Positions 11,090 through 20,999 of a stretch of 64,000 nt of DNA are shown here, piece by piece. The position numbers were made by a program, and so were the translations under genes. The DNA is from Hypericum androsaemum. Its lineage: Eukaryota; Streptophyta; Magnoliopsida; Malpighiales; Hypericaceae. Each line of letters opens with the position of its first letter. Positions within the stretch are counted from its first letter, which is position 1. The stretch is from assembly GCA_963995505.1 (NCBI GenBank), contig OZ023180.1, positions 1,302,501-1,366,500 on the forward strand, written 5' to 3'. The notes under the pieces are model-generated. The model was not told the DNA's origin and ran no database searches. It saw nothing but the letters and a program-made list of their open reading frames with translations.

Positions 11090-12116
11090 CTGCAAAGTGC
11101 AAAGTGGTCCTCTTGTTGATGGATGAACATATCAATCCGCTACTTCATTCGGGCCTATGATTCCCCTAGCTTGTGGTCCAAATTATTGCAAAGGGTATAA
11201 CTTAGAGACCGTCCCCCACAGTTGGTAGGAAAGTGTGATTATGCTTCTCTTCGATGGTTTGCGATGAACTAGGGCAATGCTAATTAACGTTTCCCATCTG
11301 TTGGAGTTTATGTTGCATCATTTTGTTGCCACCCACCACCAAAAGTTGACAGATCCAGTAGGACAGGACCCTTTTCACTCGGAGCCCAAAAGTTTGAAGC
11401 TAAAAGTGTTTACCAATGCATGGTGGGTAGGATGGCAACGGATCCTACCTCGTTTCTCAGGGTTCGGTAGGTCAATTCCCACCCCTTGCCAAAATGAGAA
11501 AACTTTGTTTGGGAGGGGAACAAAGCTTAATGCCGTCTAAAGTCCTGGGATTTTGGTCAACCCGTCTAAATTTTCTCGGAAAAAAAAAAGACTTCACTTT
11601 AATTACCAAACTTGTGGATGAAACTAATGTAGTTGTTTCAATCTAAATAAACGTCCCAATTCGAATATGATGTGTTGCGCAGAGAGTATTTGAAGTTGTT
11701 TTTGCTTTAAAATTGAATAAAACAATAATGCTAGTGTTATTAAATCATTTCGAACCTTGATTAGTCAATCTGTTGGTTAAAAATACCAGTGGGGTTGGAA
11801 GATAGGTTGGTGACCATCATCAGGATTCCTGGTATACGACCAACAGAAAGTGAGGCATCACCAAACCCATGCCTTTCCGTAATAACTTTTCAAGTGAAAG
11901 TTCTAGTTTTCGTGTGCTTAATCTGACGGCCGAAGCTGGGCCTGGATGGGCAGAAAAGTGGTGTCCTAATTCTTGAACCAGTTTTTGTCTTAATGCAGAT
12001 GGGCACGGAGTGTAGAGATCACCGAAAGCCATGTTAAAAGGTGGTATAAGCGGGAACTTTAATGGCGGTCGGGAAGCTTTTTGTATTTATAACCATGTGA
12101 ACCAACAAATAGTTAT
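11090..12116. other. Intergenic, no supported gene
   Basis: Several short frames occur (for example a 70-residue minus-strand frame at 11820-12032), but none has a recognisable domain, splice site pattern or promoter. Nothing else of note was seen here. Confidence 0.5.
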
Positions 12117-12125
12117 ATTAATTAG

Positions 12126-12289
12126 GGTTTTGGATTGAGTGGGGACTATAAAAAAGTCGTCCCTTCACTTTTAAATGGTCAGATTTACTTTTTAATCTAA
12201 ATTTTTCCTAGTAAATTAGGAAGAATTTAGATTAAAAAGTAAACTCCTTTTCATTGGGGACATTCCCTTGTCCCACTCAATCAAGCCCC
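12126..12289. mobile_element. MITE, 164 bp, 9-bp target-site duplication
   Basis: Flanked by attaattag at 12117-12125 and again at 12290-12298. The outer ends are inverted (ggattgagtgggg near the left, cccactcaatc near the right). The centre forms a long hairpin: 'ttactttttaatctaaat' near 12184 pairs with 'atttagattaaaaagtaaa' near 12225. No coding capacity. The 9-bp duplication suggests mobilisation by a Mutator-like transposase. Confidence 0.85.
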
Positions 12290-12299
12290 ATTAATTAGT

Positions 12300-13110
12300 G
12301 AGAACAATATTTTAAGAAGTTATGAGTTTGGCCTATTGAGAAAATTATATTGCTAAATATTTGTTGATGCTATATTTTAAAAAATTTATCCGATTTAAAT
12401 CTAAATTATTCGAAGTATTTGAGTGTTCGAGTATTATGTAGTATTAACTAAAAAAGTTATAACCATGTGAGATGGATGAATTAGTGAAGTCCCTGCGGCT
12501 AATATTTTTGTTATCTTTTGGGAATCGTGACTTGGAGATGGAACATTATCCAAATTGGAAATTCGGCATCTCGTACGGATGTAAAAAAAAATCTTATCAC
12601 GCCTTGTGCTGTTTACCAATTATGATTGCCCTTAACATGGAAAACCGAGCTTAATTTAATTTTATGTTGACGGGTTTCATTGTTTACCTCGTGAGGGTAA
12701 CATTTATTTATGGCCATATTATGGCGATCAATCAATCATTAGTCTAACATGTTAATAATACCACATTTTGTGGGTATGTTTATAAGATGAAAATCTACAT
12801 GTCAATTGTTTTAAAATTTAAAGTTGAATATAAAGATTCTAATATAGTACCAGAACACGTTATTCTTGTATTTATTGTTGTCCTCTCATAAACCCCAATT
12901 TATTGCATTTTGGCGAGTAAAAAGTCCATGAAAATATTGGCTAGATAAATTTTGTTTGAGGGCGTGTTAAATTAGAGTGAGAGATTTGTTTACAACAATG
13001 ATTTGGAAAAAAGATTAGTTATTAGATAGGTCCAGAGGACATAGGATGCCAAGCAACAATATGAGAGTCATGTGTTAGACATAGTTCATATCTAATAACC
13101 TAAGATTATC
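12300..13110. other. AT-rich intergenic DNA
   Basis: No gene, clear repeat or regulatory site was recognised. Short frames here are of low-complexity AT composition. Confidence 0.5.
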
Positions 13111-13114
13111 ATAA

Positions 13115-14740
13115 TGTTAAATTGTTAAGGATTCATAGGAATATTTGGATCCATCAACGATTGCTTACTGCTACAAAATTTTTACGACGATCGGGAACGA
13201 TGAAACCTGTACGAACACGGTGGTTTGTGGTCTTCCTCAACTAAATCTCCTTAGACCTCAACCGGCAAATGTTCGTCTTCCTGATGGAGAGAAGAGAACG
13301 TGATCGATTTAGTGTATTGGGGACCATAACCTAGGGGTCTTTATATATTGGACGACTAGAATTCTCATAATCCCATTAATAAGCCAATAATGGTATCCGC
13401 TCATTAATTCTATATTCAATTAGAAGTCGAACAGTCACAGACAGTCAAACAGTCAGGGAATTCGAATAATGACGGACTTCCTAAATTATGGATCACCTCA
13501 TAATAGCCCATCTAATCAAATAGCTAATATAATTGATACGATAATATGTGGCTCATTATATTATTAGAAAAATAAATTTTTTAACAATCTCCTATTTGGG
13601 CTACATATTATTCCTGAAAAAGTTATACCACAAATTCCTAAGACACGCATCTGTATGATATTTATCTTTAGACTACTCCTGAAACAATCTGGTCCATCTC
13701 ATGTACATATATAGGACCATCGCGATATTTTGTCACATTAGAAGCTTGACTAATTCTCGATGATCACAATTCCAATATACTCAATGACATAGATCGAATA
13801 TGAATGAGCAGCATGAAAATTACATAAAATGTGATCTCTAACATGTCTATTTTCAACTGGTCCTTCTTTAGCGAGATCATTCAAAATTTTAATGCAACAC
13901 AAACATTGCACATATCAAAACATACTTCATGTTCAAATATAGAATCAAAAAGTATCCTTATTCTTTAGTTGAACAAATAGTTCACAAATTATAGAATATC
14001 AAAATGACTCACATTAAACTAAGGCATCAACTTGAAAAATGCTCATATGAGCAGTGTGCTTGTGAAAGACTTTTGGAATTAAGCCCTTAATTAGTGGGTG
14101 TGCTAGCATAAATGTGTCCTTATATGTTCTATGAAAATTTATCAATTTGTTGGCTTCCAAGAAGGTAGCTTTTCAAGCAAACAAAACAAAACGTATCCTC
14201 ATGCAAGTATCTTTCATACTCGCACCTTGCAAAATCAAAGTCAGAATACTTGATGATCTCTAAAATTTTTGACCTCTAATAAGTGAGCATATAAACCTTT
14301 ATTCTCCTCAAATAACGCATAACACATTTAATTGTATTCCATTACTGAATACTAAAATTAATTAAAATCTGCCAAAAACTCCCACTAGAAATGTTATATA
14401 GGGATATGTATAGACTTGAGAATATATTAGACTTCATTATTGCAAATGCATAATGGAACTATTACATCTCTTTTCTGTAGATTAATTTCTGGGACATTAT
14501 TTGAGACTACATTTGTTTCCTTTAACAACGGCCATATCTCTTTGATGGTTATTTTTATTGACGAAACTAAAATTACTCAAAAAACTTATCGATATAGCTC
14601 TTTTGTAATAACCTAAGGATTTCTTGGGAGCGATCCCTCAATATCTATATATCCAATACAATAGAAACTTTGCCAAGATCTTTCGTCTCAAATTTCTTTT
14701 ATCGAACTTTTTTGGTTTCGTGTAGAAAGTCTATATGCAA
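13115..14740 (-). mobile_element. Decayed Copia-type retrotransposon remnant: LTR plus 3' internal part
   Basis: Read on the minus strand, an LTR-like block runs from TGTTAAAA (right border about 13586) to ...TTAACA (left border about 13115-13123). A TATA word (atatataaag) lies near 13338-13345. A polypurine-like stretch (plus strand 'atctcctattt') sits just outside the right border, as expected in front of a 3' LTR. The next kilobase is degenerate internal sequence with no open frame. Neither a second LTR nor a target duplication was found. Confidence 0.45.
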
Positions 14741-14742
14741 CT

Positions 14743-15112
14743 TGCAAGTAGACGCAATAGAAGCTTCGCGTCGGTCTTGGACAGCTTCTTCTCGATCGGC
14801 CCACAGCACCTCAGATCCTTAATCTTGCCTTCGGCGTGTAGACGCGCCAGCTCACTCTTGCTCTGTGTGATGTCCACCTGATTTCGGAACTGCTTCGTCG
14901 CTTATCCTCTCCGCTGCTCGGTCACCTGATCCTTCCGTTTCGGGTTCCTTCCTTTTCCTCCTCTGGTCCACCGAGATTCTCTCTTCCTCGCCGCCCATAT
15001 TCTCAATCTTCTTACTCTTTCTCGCATACACGAAGCTCGAAGTTCTCTTCCCAGCCCATGAGATTTCTTCCATTTTCGTTTCTTTCTCTTCCCTCTCCTC
15101 TCCCTTGCTCAC
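14743..15112 (-). pseudogene. B3-domain gene relic
   Basis: The first frame (15112 to about 14852) gives a charged N-terminal region with basic stretches (ARKSKK, RRKRKEPE), like the start of the intact B3 gene at 18606-19292. After a frame change it continues as KIKDLRCCGPIEKKLSKTDA then K-L-L-L-R-L-L and stops. This matches the opening strand of the plant B3 fold (compare GPFEKKLTTSD in the intact neighbour). The rest of the B3 domain is absent. A frameshift plus truncation marks it as a pseudogene; an unrecognised intron could explain the frame change but not the missing C-terminus. Confidence 0.5.
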
Positions 15113-15782
15113 TCTCGAAGTTCTTGATATTTTGTTCTAGTTGTTGTTTGTTTCCGAATCAAGCAAGTGTATTCCCTTCGTTTTTTTAAATAAGATTCCG
15201 AGCCTATAGATGCCTTCCGGCCAAGCAAGAGTGCCCTTCTAATTGTTATTCTTGATACTGTAGTTTCTTGGTGCATAATTTCCAGAATATTGCTAGGGCG
15301 ATATTGGTTTTGTGACATGGTATCGTTCCTGATTTATATATATATAATATTATTCATTTATCAAATGAAATAGAGAGCACAATACAATTTCATTATGTAT
15401 TATGAATCTAGTCGATTGAAAATGAGTTAAATTATATTATATTAAAAATGAAGTTTGGGTATCTAATTTTGGAAATAAATAGTTTATATATACTCTAAAA
15501 ATTGTAACGAAGGCAGTAGTCTAATTGCAACTTGAGCCCACGGTAGCTATAGAAGCCCACCAGACTGTTTGGTCAGGTCCAGGAGAAAGCCAACTAGACT
15601 AAGCCCATCATCTGTCACGTTTTGTTCCTTTGTTTTCTGCTCAGTGACGTGTCCGTACGGAATATCGACGTCCGTAATACTACTCACTAAATAATATTAA
15701 TTTTTTCTAGAACTAAATTATACCAATATTGGCTACACGGTATTACTACTTGCAATATTTGATACCGCTATTATTTAATTTT

Positions 15783-16985
15783 GGGAAAAATTCACTTAAG
15801 TACCCTGTGGTATCACAAAAAATCAAGTCAGTACCCTGTGGTTTAAAACGTATCAATTGAGTCAAATTTATTCCAATTAAAATCAATTAGAGGCCCGGGC
15901 AACTGGCCGGACCCTTCCCGTCCTGCCCGAACCTTGCCCGGCCACCCGAATCAGCCACCCCAGATCCTTTGCTGACATGGCACCACGTAGCATCCCCCTC
16001 CCCTCCTTCCCCTCTCTCTTTCCTCTCTCCCCCAATCCAAAACAGAAGCTCATCATCTCCTTCCCCAAACCATCTTCATCCTGCAAATAGAAGCTCTAAC
16101 CAACCAAAAAAAAAAAGACAACGAGACCGCGGGCGCCACGATTGTTCTCAGGAAGGTCCTTGGCGAGGCGGGAAGAAGAAGAAGTTCACGTCGTCCTCGG
16201 TGGTCTGCTCCTTGGCCTCGTCGTAGCCGGTGCCATCGTCCTTGTTCAACAGTTCCCGGAGGAGGGCGCTGTGAAGGGGAGACGCCGATGAGATCTCGAT
16301 AACGGTGAGGTTGACCCCGATGGTGGCGGGGGACCTTTACATGAGGGCGAGGTGCTCTTCTCGCTGGAGTCCCCGACCAGAGCCCCATCGGTGGTCATCG
16401 ACGAGAGCTGCCGACGAGACAGACGATCGGAGATGACGAGAATGCGGGCGCCACGATTGTTCTCAGGAAGGTCCTTGGCAAGGCGGGAAGAAGAAGAAGT
16501 TCACATCGTCCTCGGTGGTCTGCTCCTTGGCCTCGTCGTAGCTGGTGCCGTCGTCCTTGTTTAACAGTTCCCGGAGGAGGTCACCGTAAAGGGGAGACGC
16601 CGATGAGATCTCGATAACGGTGAGGTTGACCCTGATGGTGGTCAACGGCGGGAGCTGTCGACGAGACAGACGGCCGGAGAGAGGAGAAGGTAGGAGAGGA
16701 AATTTTAATTTTTCTCTCAGTTCACGGAATGAGGAAAGATAGAAGAAGAGAGGGGGAAGTGGAGAGAAATAGGGTGGCCACGTGGCGCCATGTCAGCAAG
16801 GAATCTGACGTGGCTGATCCGGGTGGCCGTGCAAGGTTCGGGCAGGACGGGAAGGGTCCGGGCAGATGCCCGGGCCTCTAATTGATTTTAATTATAATAA
16901 ATTTGACTCAATTGATACGTTTTAAACTACAGAGTACTGGCTTAATTTTTTGTAATACCACAGGGTACTTAAGTGGACTTTTTTC
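15783..16985. mobile_element. Mutator-like non-autonomous element with long inverted ends and duplicated cargo
   Basis: Flanked by 9-bp tttaatttt at 15774-15782 and 16986-16994. The terminal inverted repeats run about 200 bp: 'cacttaagtaccctgtggta' on the left is mirrored by 'taccacagggtacttaagtg' on the right, and both arms contain the cgggcaaggttcggg-type GC block. The GC-rich interior carries two near-identical copies of about 200 bp (about 16130-16335 and 16446-16650), spaced about 314 bp. On the minus strand each can be read as a protein-like piece (ISSASPLYGDLLRELLNKDD...), probably captured host sequence of unknown origin. No transposase. Confidence 0.85.
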
Positions 16986-16999
16986 TTTAATTTTTTTTT

Positions 17000-18600
17000 C
17001 AAAATGTTCTTATGTATTTTTTTCAAAGATAAATATTTTACACCATGATAGTTGTGAGAGCTTAAATTCTAAACCTTTTGTAATTCAACAACATCTTACA
17101 GTAAAATCTCTATAAAATGATAATCCCTGTAAACTAAAAGATCTCGATCCCCGATTGGGACTAGTGTTAAAATTTAATAATCTCTCTATTGTAATAACTG
17201 AAAATTTTAGTGCAAAACTTCGGTCCCAATTTTTGCATAAAATAATATTTTTAAATAAATACAAATATTTTGAAATTTTGAAAAATATTGTAAGACGCTA
17301 GTTTGTGTTGCTAAATTTCTTTGTTTGATAAATTTTACATCATCATTTATCTTCTCAATTATCTTCAAATTGTCTTTGTGATCGTCGTCTTGTTCTAAGG
17401 TAATTCTTAATCTAGTGTAACATTTAAATAACAATATAGGTCGAGATTTTAGGTAATTTATATATAGGTAAAGTAATTTTTGATATTAACAATATCACTT
17501 TAGAAAAATTTTAAGATATACCTTTACGCTACGTCCCCTTTGGGTGTCCCTATGTATTATATGTTTATCCCAAACGTGCGACCGATGTCCGTTTAGTTTT
17601 GCTGAACCTTTCTCAGCATCCAATGTGGACCCGTATTAGCATAATTGATGACTTTGTACCAAGTGTTATAAGTTGTTGGAATATTTATAAAAGTGGCCGG
17701 ATTTTTTTAAATAATATAAGTTTAGAAAGTTTACTAATAAATTTTGACTCAATGAATTCTTTTCCTAAAACAATATATATTCGAGGTTAAAAAAGTATGG
17801 AGTGATTGAAATCTTTGACAAAATTACAGAATAAAAAAAATTGAAAGAGGGACGCGTATGTTGATTAAAGATAGGAAATTAAACAGAATAATTCCGACAA
17901 CGTGTAAGCGTTTCAATGAAAATTTTCCGACCGCTCTCCCCAATTAATTAATACGCCTCAACCTTTTATGAAAAATAATTACACGTGCAAAGAGTTGAAC
18001 CATGAGCTTCTATTAATTTTTCTCTTAGATATTTTAGAATATCAATCTTATTCTCATAAGTATCATACTAAATTTTATCAACCGAATCACTTTTTCGAGA
18101 AATACGAGACATACACAACCCTGTCTTATTACCATCGGTTTTGTACTAATATTTTCCTACTAATATCTTCCAACAGTGACACTATTTCTAGTGCAGTTAG
18201 CATGACTAATTAAGTTTCAAGGTAGTGCTTACCAAGAAATTGAAACCATGGCGGCCTTTCTCAAACCTTGTTAAGCTTATTAGGTATTTTTTTTAATAAT
18301 ATATATAAAGAAGCATCCCTCAATTTATTGGATCCGGATCTAAATGAAGCCTTAAACCATGGTGGCCTGAAAACATTATGACTTCGATCTATTAAGAGCG
18401 TAGAATTTGATAGATTATTATTAGTCGGTTGAATAAATAAGTGTTGTTGAAAACAAAGTCGTGGAAGTTCAACATTCTAACATGAAAGCGCCGGACAACA
18501 ACAACTCTAGAGATTTTAGATCATGCACTAAAATCTTACCACGCCTATGAGATTCTAAGAAAACAACAACAAAATGTAATCAAGAAACACGATGAAGCAA
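17000..18600. other. AT-rich intergenic DNA
   Basis: No gene or repeat family could be supported. Frames at 17599-17790 and 17968-18213 are short and of AT-driven composition, with no domain. Confidence 0.5.
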
Positions 18601-18605
18601 TTTAC

Positions 18606-19292
18606 TTAGTCCTGCTTGATGGGGAGAATTATGCCTCCAAACCGGCCAGGGGTTGAATATTCAAAAACCCAAATCTGGACGGAGTCATCTTTATGTAACC
18701 TATTAGCTTGCATGAACTTCTTCCACTGCCCGTTGAAAACAGTACCGATCCCCCACTTTCTGTAAGCAAACTCGTACTCTATACCCTCCCCGTCGTGGAA
18801 CACGAACTTGTCACCCACCGCCTCCCCAAACACCGGCTTTATGTACGTCGCCACGTCTTTCTTAGGTATCAACAGCCTCGCCAGCCCGTTGTCGACGTCG
18901 CTAGTGGTCAGCTTCTTCTCGAACGGCCCGCTAAGCCTCGCAATCTGTCCTCCGGCTAGGAGACGCACCAATTGTGGTGGCTGTCCAGGCGGTGCAGGTG
19001 GCGGTGGCGGTGATCTTCCTACGGCCCCCTCACTAAAAGAAACAATAATTTCGGCCAAAAAGCTGTCTCTCGAATACCCGGGGCTCCGTTTCTTCGTTCT
19101 CCCCCATTGCACTATTCCTCTCTCTTTCATTATTCTCCCCATCTCGCCCATATAACTATCTTCCTTTATCGATGCTTCTTCTACTACGAGTTCCTTCCCT
19201 TTCCTCTTCCTTTCCTTCAATATCAACTCCTCCTCGCTCATGCTCTCTCTCTTTCTCTCTGGTTCTTTTCCTTTCCTCTCCATCTTCTCCAT
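18606..19292 (-). CDS. B3-domain DNA-binding protein
   Basis: Intact single frame of 228 residues. Residues 1-75 are highly charged with basic clusters (RKRKGKEL). A proline-rich linker follows (RSPPPPPAPPGQPP), then a B3 domain at about residues 115-225: GPFEKKLTTSDVDNGLARLL, the I-P-K-K-D-V strand, the YRKWG and NGQWKKF strands, and the closing D-S-V-Q-I-W-V-F strand. B3 proteins of this small type are plant nuclear factors; the target site is not known. A broken relative lies about 3.5 kb away on the same strand (14743-15112), so the two are probably an old tandem pair. Confidence 0.8.
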   Translation of the reverse strand: MEKMERKGKEPERKRESMSEEELILKERKRKGKELVVEEASIKEDSYMGEMGRIMKERGIVQWGRTKKRSPGYSRDSFLAEIIVSFSEGAVGRSPPPPPAPPGQPPQLVRLLAGGQIARLSGPFEKKLTTSDVDNGLARLLIPKKDVATYIKPVFGEAVGDKFVFHDGEGIEYEFAYRKWGIGTVFNGQWKKFMQANRLHKDDSVQIWVFEYSTPGRFGGIILPIKQD

Positions 19293-19324
19293 AACAAATT
19301 CTCTCTATATGATTATATGTATAT

Positions 19325-20050
19325 GTATAATTGATCAAAGAAGTAGTAGAGGCTACTTGGGTTTCTATGTATCTGGCGGAATAGGAAAAACTTGCAACGG
19401 TAGAATCTGCTAGGGAGCTGTATAAAACTCCTAATCAGTTTAGGCTTCAAAGTTTCTATTTAAATTGGTTTTGTATTTTATATCCTTGCGGTGTCTGAAA
19501 ATAAAAGTGGAGCAAAATTCTTAACTCCTATTAACTTGGACTTTTTTTATCATCTGTTTTTTTTACAATATCTTTGGAAAAAAAATGATATTATCTTTTG
19601 TGTTAAGAGTTCTGATTTTCTTCTAACTCTCAAAATGCACCTATGTTTACGATGTTATTATTATTGATTATTTTTTTGGCTGGAAAATTATTGATTATTG
19701 TTACGCTATTGCCCATCGTACATTTTAATTTTATGCGTTTTTGTTGTTAAATGTTAGAAACGACAAAGAATATTTCCATTATTATTGATATTTTTTTATA
19801 CCATATGTATTCAGATTTATTGGGTCAAATAATTTTGATTAAAATTGAATGAAATTTTTAAAATATAACAAAGTTTCATTGCTAAAAGATTTTGATTGAA
19901 GTGATTTTTTTTAGGAAGATCGTTGGTTCGTTCCATGATAATTTATATTATAAAACAACTTTTAGAAGATAGATACGGACTCTTTAAACGACGCCGTTGA
20001 TCATTGTGGCACTTTTTAAACGACGCCGTTGCTCGCAACTTCCTCACAAA
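19325..20050. repeat. Copy 1 of a dispersed duplication (copy 2 at about 35240-36120)
   Basis: 'agtagaggctacttgggttt', 'ggaaaaacttgcaacggtag' and 'actcctaatcagttta' occur in the same order at both places, and both blocks end with 'aaacgacgccgttgctc' and 'aacttcctcacaaatcaa'. The two blocks differ by substitutions and indels, the right copy having extra sequence in the middle. No coding function is supported. Confidence 0.75.
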
Positions 20051-20419
20051 TCAAAAAACGGACTCTTTTTCTTTTCCCGCCACCAAGTCACAAACGAGTC
20101 TATGACGTGTCACCTAAAGAAATCCCATTCCACTTCTATAACAAGCTCTCTCTCCTCTCTCCCACGAGAAACTGGCGGTTGTCGTCTTAGTTGTTTATCT
20201 CCTCCTCCTCGACATCATCTCCGCCGCGTCCCAGCCACCGCAAGCTGCACCGACGAGCTCGGCTACAAGTCGGCGTTGCCAAACACGGAAACCAATGCCG
20301 CGGTGCCGGAGTGCTGCGATGCCCTCTCAAAGGCCATAAAATCTGTGTGTACTATTATGATTCTAGCAAAACCAACATCTGGTAAACTAGCTAGCAACAA
20401 GTTTTACTTCCTAAATTAG
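19997..20419 (+). CDS. Hypothetical ORF with a C-CC-C cysteine pattern near the C-terminus
   Basis: A 140-residue frame whose C-terminal half reads ASCTDELGYKSALPNTETNA, then AAVPECCDALSKAIKSVC. The single C, paired CC and final C recall small cysteine-rich plant proteins such as lipid-transfer-like proteins, but there is no signal peptide in this frame and only half of an eight-cysteine array. It may be an exon of a larger gene or a relic. Function not assigned. Confidence 0.25.
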   Translation: MIIVALFKRRRCSQLPHKSKNGLFFFSRHQVTNESMTCHLKKSHSTSITSSLSSLPRETGGCRLSCLSPPPRHHLRRVPATASCTDELGYKSALPNTETNAAVPECCDALSKAIKSVCTIMILAKPTSGKLASNKFYFLN

Positions 20420-20457
20420 TTTGCAGAAAGAAGAGGAACAATTCGGCGGCACAACTT

Positions 20458-20869
20458 TTTTTTGGGTAGAAAAGGTGGAGGGAAGCCCCTATATAAAATG
20501 GGAAACAAGTCCAAATATAACAGACAGCCTAGTCATAATCCAATCGCCTAACTAAAGGGACACAAGGCACCTCATCAACTTTAGAAATGGGATCCTCTCT
20601 TTCGAGATTGCGGCCGCCGACCTCAGTAAAATCCTCCAGCGGTAAAAACCCAGTAGGAAAACCCGCAGCGAGAGAGAGAGCACATTGGCAGGGTCAAAGT
20701 AACCCGCCTTAACGTAGAAACCGTTAAAATTGATCCCCGCATATCATCCCTGGCCGAACGAGTACATCGAAGGAGATTAACTCCCCGTAAGTCATCGAGG
20801 TAAACCTCTAAACAACAAAATAAGGGAATATCAGAGACAACAAAATCATACGAAATCTCTAAAGCATGC
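20458..20869 (-). mobile_element. Retroposon (SINE or 5'-truncated LINE) with 16-bp target duplication
   Basis: The 16-base word ttcggcggcacaactt stands at 20442-20457 and again at 20870-20885. The 412-bp body between them begins with a T-run directly after the left copy, i.e. an A-tail on the minus strand. No long frame. This is the structure made by target-primed reverse transcription. Confidence 0.85.
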
Positions 20870-20999
20870 TTCGGCGGCACAACTTGGTGTCCACAAGTGC
20901 AGCTAGTGACTAATGCAGTATCAGAATGGATGTAGAATCGGAAGGGCTCGAGCCTTCGAAGTGGAAGAGATGCCCTTTATAGTTGCAGGTGACACCATA

